Shown here: in pieces, positions 57,468 through 64,000 of the stretch
Layout of the letters: each line of letters starts with the position of its first letter
Numbering within the stretch: position 1 is the stretch's first letter
NCBI GenBank assembly: GCA_022592445.1
Contig: JABYQR010000255.1
Location: forward strand, 1-64,000
Origin: Cytidiella melzeri
Lineage: Eukaryota > Basidiomycota > Agaricomycetes > Polyporales > Irpicaceae
Length of the DNA stretch: 64,000 bases
Reading direction: 5' to 3'
The notes under the pieces: model-generated
What the model was told of the DNA's origin: nothing
Database searches by the model: none
The model's input: the letters and a program-made list of their open reading frames with translations, nothing else
Made by a program: the position numbers and the translations under genes

Positions 57468-58340
57468 GGTTCCTCAGTGGATTGGACTTTTCGCAGTGTT
57501 TTCATTCGGTGAGTTTGTCATAGACTGCGCGGTGGGATGACATGCTGAGCTGATTCTCTCCGACGATTACAGCTCTTAGTTATTCGCTTTGCTACGCTAT
57601 AGGCTACCATCATCGCATCGACTATACACAAACAGAAAAGACAACAGAAAAAGAAAAAAAAATAAAGAGAAAAACAAGAGAAAAGGAAAAACCCGACAAA
57701 GTTGAAATATTCGGCAAATCATAACAACAGCTTCGACAAGTTCTCGCATTCGCATCTTTTCTCGAAATCGTACTGGCATTCCGGCATCGTATCTTCCATA
57801 TAAGACTACAAGGCCAGCGAAGCGTTCAAATTCGTCACGAAAGCTTTTGGTAACGTTTGACCCGACTCCGACGCCTAATCCTCAGGCGAGAGCGAGGTGG
57901 AGGTCGTACTCGCCTCAGCCGAGCGTTCGGACGAAGCCTGTCATAGGTGATCGGCCGACGCGGTCTTGGAGACCTTGTGGATTGGACTTTCGCAATGGTT
58001 TCTTTCGGTGAGTTTGTCGTAGTCGCGCGGTGGGATGATAGGCTGAGCTGATTTTCTTTGGCAGTTGCAGCTCTTAGTTTCTCGCTTCGCTGCCATCATC
58101 GCATCGACTACACAAATACAGAACAGACGAAAAAAAAGAGAAAAGACAGAAAGTGAAAGAAAAACACAGGAAAAAAGGAAAACCACGACAAAAAAATGAA
58201 ATATTCAGCAAATCCCAACAACAGCGTCGACAAGTTCACGCATTCGCATTCGCATTGGCATTCGCATCTTTTCTCCAATTCGTACTCGCGTTCCGGCGTC
58301 GTGTCCCTCCATATCGTCAAGCACAGCACACGGCACACGT
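57320..58340 (+). repeat. Tandem duplication of about 510 bp covering a CDS end and its 3' region
   Basis: Unit 1 runs from about 57320 to 57800 and unit 2 from about 57830 to 58340. The offset is about 510 bp (GAAAGCTTTTGGTAACG at 57328 and 57838). Each holds the tail of the membrane protein's coding sequence, a CATCATCGCATCGACTA segment, an A-rich tract and a CGCATTCGCATCTTTTCTC segment. In unit 2 the coding tail lies beyond the stop and is not used. In unit 2 the GCATTC motif is expanded to several copies (58238-58267). Confidence 0.85.
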
Positions 58341-58952
58341 CCCATGCATACTAGCAACTTCGCAATCGGCATATAAACACACACACACACACGCACACGT
58401 ATTTTTGTACTTGGTCCAGCCGCTTATCACTCAGGATCCCTTGGTTCCTCTTGGTTCTCGCGACAACTCCCGCTTTGCATCGCTTTTCACAACCTTGCGA
58501 TATCTGCGCGACTTTTACGACTTTTACGACTATCACGACGTTCAGACTATCACGGCACCACCAGCCACGTACCTACCTCGCAAGCCGCGATTACGGTTAC
58601 ACTCCGAGCTGGGTTGACCAGCCACAACCTTCGCACTACGATGTTTTTACAAGACTTCCGACACATATCCCGCCACAGACAATTGGTTTCGAATTAGCTA
58701 CTCGATTCCTGTGTCTGATATCACTCTCGGAGGCCTTGTTTTGTTCCACTAGTTGGATCGACTAGTTAGAGGAAGTGTATGTATGTACTCAAACTAAATG
58801 CCCCGCGCGCCCACGTGGTATGAGTTCATCCATTCAACTTCAGCCGTGACTTTGGGTCTGCTCAGAACAGAGGTAAGTCTGAAACCACGTACAACGACAT
58901 ACATTGCACATGTCGTAAGTGATTATACATGCTTGTGCTCTGTCAGCGTAAT
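58341..58952. other. Intergenic with a CA microsatellite
   Basis: A short (CA)n run lies at about 58378-58400. Near 58505-58535 ACTTTTACGACTTTTACGACTATCACGAC is a small tandem repeat. No gene is supported. Confidence 0.5.
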
Positions 58953-60149
58953 TCATTCCCTTCCTGCTTCGATGTCATCCATGCTGCTTTGATGCGCTTT
59001 GCGTTCAGCGAGGAGGTCCTTGCCCCATTGTTGTATTTCTGGATGCCGCACGGCGGGTAGGCTGCTGTCGAAGAACGGCTGCAGTGTGGTCATCCCGTGG
59101 TTTTTCTCGTATTCGAATGCTAAGGTAAACGATGAGTTATGATTTCTCCTGAAAGCAGAGATTGATGCGGACCCTGGGATGCCATCTCGAATCTGTCAAG
59201 ATCTTGAGAAGGAAAGACGTCAAGTGAGTGTCGGCGTTGAGTTGGATATCGCGTACCTTTCACGAATCTGGCTTCAGGTGTTTCTCCAGTCTCATATTCT
59301 TGCCATAGATGTTCAATTCGCTGTGCGGTAGGACTGTTATGTAGCATCTCATGTACAAAATTGTGCATGGCCTCCTGGGGTTCACCGTTAGCCTGTACGT
59401 CGCGTGAACGCGGGTTGTAAGACCACTAACTGCTTCTAGCCGTTGCTTTTCCGATTTTGGTATGCCTTCCCTAGGCGTAATATCTCCGACTGTGACGTTT
59501 GTTTCAACTTTGGGACGCAACGTCGAGATCTCTTCTTACCTTGAGCCTCCGCTTGGTAGCATCAAAATAATGATTATTTCAGGACGTGCAAGGCTTGATA
59601 ACGACTTACCAAGGTCATGCACCAGACACATCATCACGCACCTGTAAGTAACTCAGGTCAGCGTTTTTCTGTGCGACCATTACACGATGGGGGAGTACAT
59701 ACTTTGAAACGTCTAATTGGGTATCTGAGGTGCACATGGCGAGCACTGCCATGCGGTACATATGGTCAGAGATACTGAAAGGTCAATTGAGCAAGAGATA
59801 CAGACGATTCTATCCCTGCACATACCTCTCAGGACTGGGAACCTAGAGTGAAAGAACCATTGGGAAGGTATTCTGCCAACTCAGACTGGGTACAGAACGA
59901 ACGTTGTGATCCACCCATCCAGTTCGCTTCTGGGTCTGCGCACACGTATTTAAGCCATTGGCAGAGAGAATAATATAAGCTTAGCTTGAATACCTTGAGT
60001 CTTTCCAAGATATGCACAAAAGCAAGTCTGTCGGCTGCCGCGTTTCCGTCGCTGTTGTACAAAGGAGAAAATGTGCGCTTTGTTGGCTGCATCGTCGAGA
60101 ATGAACGAGGGATGCTATGAGACTGAGTTCTGAATAGGCGATTCAGCAT
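58953..60149 (-). CDS. HD-domain 5'-nucleotidase, HDDC2/YGK1 family
   Basis: Ten exons fit: 60149-59994, 59935-59894, 59842-59826, 59774-59703, 59641-59610, 59551-59540, 59489-59431, 59392-59257, 59202-59173, 59119-58953. They give 240 residues, or 221 if the second ATG at 60092 is used; the extra 19 (MLNRLFRTQSH...) look like a mitochondrial leader. HD-domain hallmarks are HILERLK-TQKRTGWVDHNV, SPESISDHMYRMAVLA, CLVHDLAEA (catalytic HD), VGDITPREGIPKSEK, HLWQEYETGETPEARFVK and DLDRFEMASQAFEYE. The family dephosphorylates deoxynucleoside monophosphates. Two exons are only 12 and 17 nt long. A 5' fragment is duplicated at 54127-54393. Confidence 0.9.
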
Positions 60150-60442
60150 CAAGCGTGGCCACACAATAGGGTCGCTCAAAGTTGGCGCAGCGCGCAGCTC
60201 GCAGCTCAGGCGCCTATCTCCCCAAACGGGAAGATGAGGTAAGCGGTCACAATCCGTCACGGTCGCATTTGCGGTCGTCGCGGTCGTGTTTCCGCTCATG
60301 CTTCGAGTGTATAGTTTACCCAACAGGTTGTATAATTCAGATGTAGAAATCTTAAATACCCAAACTTTGATCCATTTTAACGCTTTGAAAGCTACAAGCT
60401 TGTCAACCAACTGCTTTTGTTTGTTGTTGTTTTCTGCAAGAT

Positions 60443-61083
60443 TTAACGCTTCTTGAACCTCTCCAACATCTGCCACTTCTTCTTGTCCTGCAAGCGCGCC
60501 AAAAACCTATCTATGTTTTTTCCACCTCCGATGTCGATGCAAAGATTATGTAGAATGATTGTAATCGTGATCCAGCGACAAGCTTGCAGATGCTCGTGGT
60601 TGTTGTGGATTGGGACTTGAAGACCTCTCAAGCACTGCCAGCGACCTTTCAGAGCGCCAATACAGTGCTCCGAGCGGACACGGAACCCTGCAACAATGGT
60701 GTCAAAGAGCTTGTTGTGTGGATGAAGAGATGCAGGTTTCTTGTGAACCGGAATTGTCCTCTCATTGCAGGAATATGCTGAGTCGGTCCAAGCAAACTCA
60801 CCTTCTTTGAAGAACCAGTCTGGGTACTTCGCAGCTGCAGTATGCTCAAAGGCGCTTGTATTGTGTGATGAACCAACAAGACCGTGCGAGTAATCCACAA
60901 TTTGCAATAAACTTGGAATATTTCCAATCTGAAGAAACACAAATGAAAATGCTGAATATTACTATGATCTAACACGTACCTGAACATTAAGTCCATAATT
61001 ACACTTCCGAGTGTAGTACACATTGCCATTCTGAGCTGGCTTTGAGCTGAGAACTACAATCGTGCCATCATACATTACCCAAC
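60443..61083 (-). mobile_element. PIF/Harbinger-type transposase remnant (DDE_Tnp_4)
   Basis: Two exons joined by a 51-nt GT-AG intron (61083-60980 and 60928-60443) encode the second half of a Harbinger nuclease. YDGTIVVLSSKPAQNGNVYY, YTRKCNYGLNVQ, then GLVGSSHNTSAFEH, WTDSAYSCNERTIPVHK, IGALKGRWQCLRGL and ITIILHNLCID are visible. The catalytic Asp residues of the DGT and TDSAY segments and the Glu-bearing EHCIGALKGR segment appear present. The N-terminal part is absent: upstream of 61083 the frame meets a stop, and the palindrome-rich repeat begins near 61100. Confidence 0.82.
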
Positions 61084-61099
61084 CATTACGCCAGGTTTA

Positions 61100-61320
61100 G
61101 GGACCAGCACGAGTGTACCCGCGACCTGCAGGTCACCGCACTCTCCAAAACGCTACTCAGATCCGCGCAGGTGCTTTGCCACGGGTGATTCAGAGCCGCA
61201 CTGCAGGTACCTGCCAACCCGCAGGTCGACCTGCCACGAGTAGTCCCACGAGTACCTGGGATCCATGGGTCAGGTAATAACCTGCCGCAGATCTATCAGG
61301 TCAAGTACTTGTACATATCT
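61100..61320. repeat. Palindrome-rich repeat with ACCTGC/GCAGGT words
   Basis: Three perfect palindromes occur within 112 bp: GACCTGCAGGTC (61123-61134), GCAGGTACCTGC (61203-61214) and GCAGGTCGACCTGC (61221-61234). Further single ACCTG or CAGGT words lie nearby (61169, 61253, 61271, 61280, 61298). The block abuts the truncated Harbinger coding sequence. Confidence 0.7.
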
Positions 61321-62709
61321 ACACAGACTGTTACGATATAAGTATCAGATGTTACACTACTTATCCGGATGAAGCTACTCATTATTCGGAACACCAAGCA
61401 ACGGATAAACCAAGGACATCACGTTCAAGTGCTTCAGCGTCGAAAATAATCAAATAGTGACAATTCGCGATCTTGAGGTCTGTCAGGCCGTTAGGGGTTA
61501 GGCAAGGTATGTTGGTTGGGATCGAGGGGCGCTCAGGGTTGAGCCAGCGCCGTGAGTTGTCGTGAGATTGACTCGGTGGCATTGTAGCTAAAGATGGAGT
61601 CAGTGCGAGTTTGAAGATAGACTGAGGAGCCATGACGCACCTAACAACCGCTCGTCTTGTAAAAAAAATGTGACATTAACCTGCACGAACAGCTTTCGTG
61701 CAGGTTCAAGTGCGGGACACTTCTAGTGTGCCGCACTTGATCGTTCTCTATATGGGCTTGGACCCTGTGCTTGGAGTCGATGGTGAGGGGGTGCGCGTGT
61801 GGTATGAGGCTGTTCGTTCGTGCTTGCAATGAATGTAAAGCTGCAGCTGACTGAACAAGTATATATGAGCTTTAGTTTGAGCAAGTGAACGCGGGAGCAC
61901 TTACTTGGCAACTACTTAGCATCTAGACAACCGACTCAAGGAACAATAAAGGGGATGCAACAGCGATTGGAGGACTCTCTGCGTGGTCCAGGTGTCTCGA
62001 TGGCTATCTCCAATGGTTGGAGTCGGCCTTCTTGACAGTCTAGATGGTAGGCAGGAGTGTGTCGTGGCACAGATGTGGTACACTGTCGGGTTGACTCTAG
62101 TTACGTACTGCTGACTGCATATAATTCCATGCCTACCATGTACTACACGCTCTCAATTCTCAACACAACATCCTTGTCTTTCGCCTCAAGCTACTAGTAT
62201 TTCATCACTGACATACACTGTCTCTCAAAGAATGCTTCCTCGTCACCGCTGCTCAATGATTGCTCCCTGCGCTACCTTGAACTACCCGGCAGTTGTAAGT
62301 AGAAGTGAATTGTAGCCTACTCGTCATTCAGGCCCGCTTTGACGTGGATATCCCCTCGGGGAGTAAGCGTCGGGTTTTGAGTGCGTGGCTGCCGTGGGGT
62401 AGTCAGAGTCGTGCAGCGGATGCGGTGACGAAGACGTCGACATGGCACACTTATTCACTTTGAGCAATGTTGTCCACCAGCGGTTAGTGCTCTATCTTCA
62501 TCTTATTCTCTTGTAATTCTTCCCCATGTAGTTATACTTATGGATAAATCCCTCAGACTCCTAAGTATCTTGCCCCTAACGCGCCCCTCTCGCGAGTGCG
62601 ATACTGAATGATTTCGCCGTGAGAAGCTGCAGCGATTTTTTTTCGGTCCTCGCCTCTGTTCCCTCCATCGCCCATCGCCCATCGTCTATTCTTTCTCTTT
62701 CCGTGCTGC
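61321..62709. other. Gene-free stretch upstream of the hAT transposase
   Basis: Several short ORFs occur (for example 61633-61382 on the minus strand, 83 codons) without recognisable domains. GAACAGCTTTCGTGCAGGTTC-like inverted sequence lies near 61687-61706. The left terminal inverted repeat of the hAT element may be here, but without its right end I cannot identify it. Confidence 0.4.
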
Positions 62710-64000
62710 ATGTCTCGTCAGCGCAAGCGCCACCATACAATCGACGAAACTTTCTCGCCGGCACCAAACTCCCCCAGCGAGTCCACGAGCTCATCTACAA
62801 CCCCCGCTCGTCCACTTTCCAAGAAGGAGAAGTTCGATATACAATACGATACTGCTAACAAGAGTAACGAAGAAGTCCTTAGTAAGTTTACAACATTAAC
62901 ATCTGCTTGCTTTCCAAATACTAATGGACAACAGCCAAGCAGCTTGCTTCATGGACGTCACGATCATACAAGCACTTCAAGATGCCACCGAACATCATTG
63001 TTGAGAACGGCGAGGTCAAATACCAATTCATCTGCCTCAAGTATGTTCAATTTGCCTGGATCTATTCTTTCATTCAAGTTTTGCTAATTTGCTATTGTTT
63101 CTGAACCAGGAACCCCTCGCGCTTCCTCGTTCGCGTACGTTATGACAATTCGACCAGCAACCTCAAACGCCACGAAGATTGTTGTGACCCTGCGGTCGCT
63201 TCTGAAGATTCGAGCATTGCTTCATTTGCCCACGGTTCAACATACTCTGATGCGAAAATGCGCTTCAAAGCCGTCAGCTGGGTAACACAGCGTCATCGTC
63301 CATTCGGTATACTCGACGACCCAGAACTCCTGGACATTTTCAAGATGTTGTACGCCCGTGTCAAGGTCCCATCGTCATTCACTGTGTCCCGCGACGTGAA
63401 GGAGACATTTCAAATCTGCAAGCGCGCCGTCGCAAAGCTTCTTGGTCAGTATGAGGGCCAAGTTCACATTGGTTTTGATGGCTGGACCTCGCCCAACGTC
63501 ATCTCCTTCCTCGGCGTCATCATCTACTTCACTCAAGACGGCGCTCCGTGTTCAACAATCCTCGATATCATAAAGTACAGTTTGCTCATCGGACTTCTTT
63601 TCTCATTGCCTTATTCTTCCACTTTGTAGACTGACGAAGAGTCACACCGGCATCTACCTGGGTGAACAGATAGAGCACTGTCTTCGCGAATTCAATGTCG
63701 ACAAAAAGGTGAGTCGCAGTATCCAATGCCTCGAAATTGTACTGATATCTGTCACAGCTTCTCGGCCAGGCATGCGACAACGCATCAAACAATGATACGG
63801 CCATCGCAACGCTAGAGATGGCACTTCCAACTGGCCGCAACGGACGCCATACTCAAATCCAATGCATATGCCACATCATCAACCTCGTTGTGAAGGTGAG
63901 CGGTCCCAATAATCACTACGACCTCAATGATAATGAACCCTTGTAGGCCATCCTCTCACCTTTCATCTCCAAGCGCAAGACTACAAATGCCGATGCACTT
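62710..64000 (+). mobile_element. hAT-family transposase, cut by the window end
   Basis: Exons 62710-62881, 62935-63040, 63110-63574, 63630-63708, 63758-63895 and 63947-64000 (continuing) fit one frame. The N-terminus is basic and Ser/Pro-rich. Then come a possible BED-type zinc unit (FICLKNPSR...SNLKRHEDCC), VHIGFDGWTSPN (catalytic Asp followed by the conserved Trp), GQACDNASNND and IQCICHIINLVVKAILSPF. All are typical of fungal hAT transposases with long nuclease domains. The C-terminal dimerisation region lies beyond the window. The frame is open so far, so the copy may be intact. Confidence 0.88.

Noticed and set aside
60150..60476. N-terminal extension of the HD-domain protein to a 215-codon ORF starting at 60476
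   Set aside because: The extra part overlaps the Harbinger transposase end in another frame, and similarity with the duplicated 54127-54393 fragment begins only just before the ATG at 60149.

Overview
This is a fungal nuclear window, most probably from an Agaricomycete (mushroom-forming basidiomycete). The genes carry many short GT-AG introns of about 50 nt. The mobile elements are a Tad-like LINE, a chromodomain Ty3/Gypsy element, a PIF/Harbinger remnant and a hAT transposase. The host proteins are fungal: Sec72, Doa10, App1, Tpt1, an RTC4-domain protein, Ded1, a glycolipid transfer protein and a dienelactone hydrolase. I cannot name the species.

Layout. 1-18.4 kb is a transposon island. 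Diverged AT-rich repeats carry a 5'-truncated LINE (387-5128) with a 16-nt A-tail and a perfect 15-bp target duplication. A 441-bp TRIM-like miniature LTR element begins at 7285. A 7.2-kb Gypsy provirus (7617-14799, minus strand) is nested in one of the TRIM's LTRs. Old LTR remnants and a candidate small secreted protein gene (15049-15510) follow, then GA microsatellites.

18.4-59 kb is gene-rich. In order it holds a four-finger Cys/His protein, a glycolipid transfer protein, a dienelactone hydrolase, Sec72 head-to-head with the Ded1/DDX3 helicase, and an unrecognised nuclear-type protein. Next come three tandem F-box paralogues flanked by a broken and an apparently complete copy of a Cys/His-rich gene. 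App1 phosphatidate phosphatase and Tpt1 (divergent), an RTC4-domain protein, the ER ubiquitin ligase Doa10 and a single-pass membrane protein follow.

59-64 kb mixes an HD-domain nucleotidase (HDDC2/YGK1 family), a PIF/Harbinger remnant, a palindrome-rich repeat and a hAT transposase cut by the window end.

The genes do not form one pathway. Doa10 (ER protein degradation) and Sec72 (post-translational translocation) both act at the ER, App1 and GLTP act on lipids, and Tpt1 and Ded1 act on RNA. The strongest leads are the two nested LTR elements: each shows a Tf1-like self-priming arrangement, where the predicted transcript 5' end is exactly complementary to a site 2 nt inside the 5' LTR. The other notable leads are the F-box array, the four-finger protein and a GLTP lacking two usual ligand-site residues.

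Exon coordinates were assembled by eye from reading frames and splice motifs. They are predictions and could be off by a base at some junctions.
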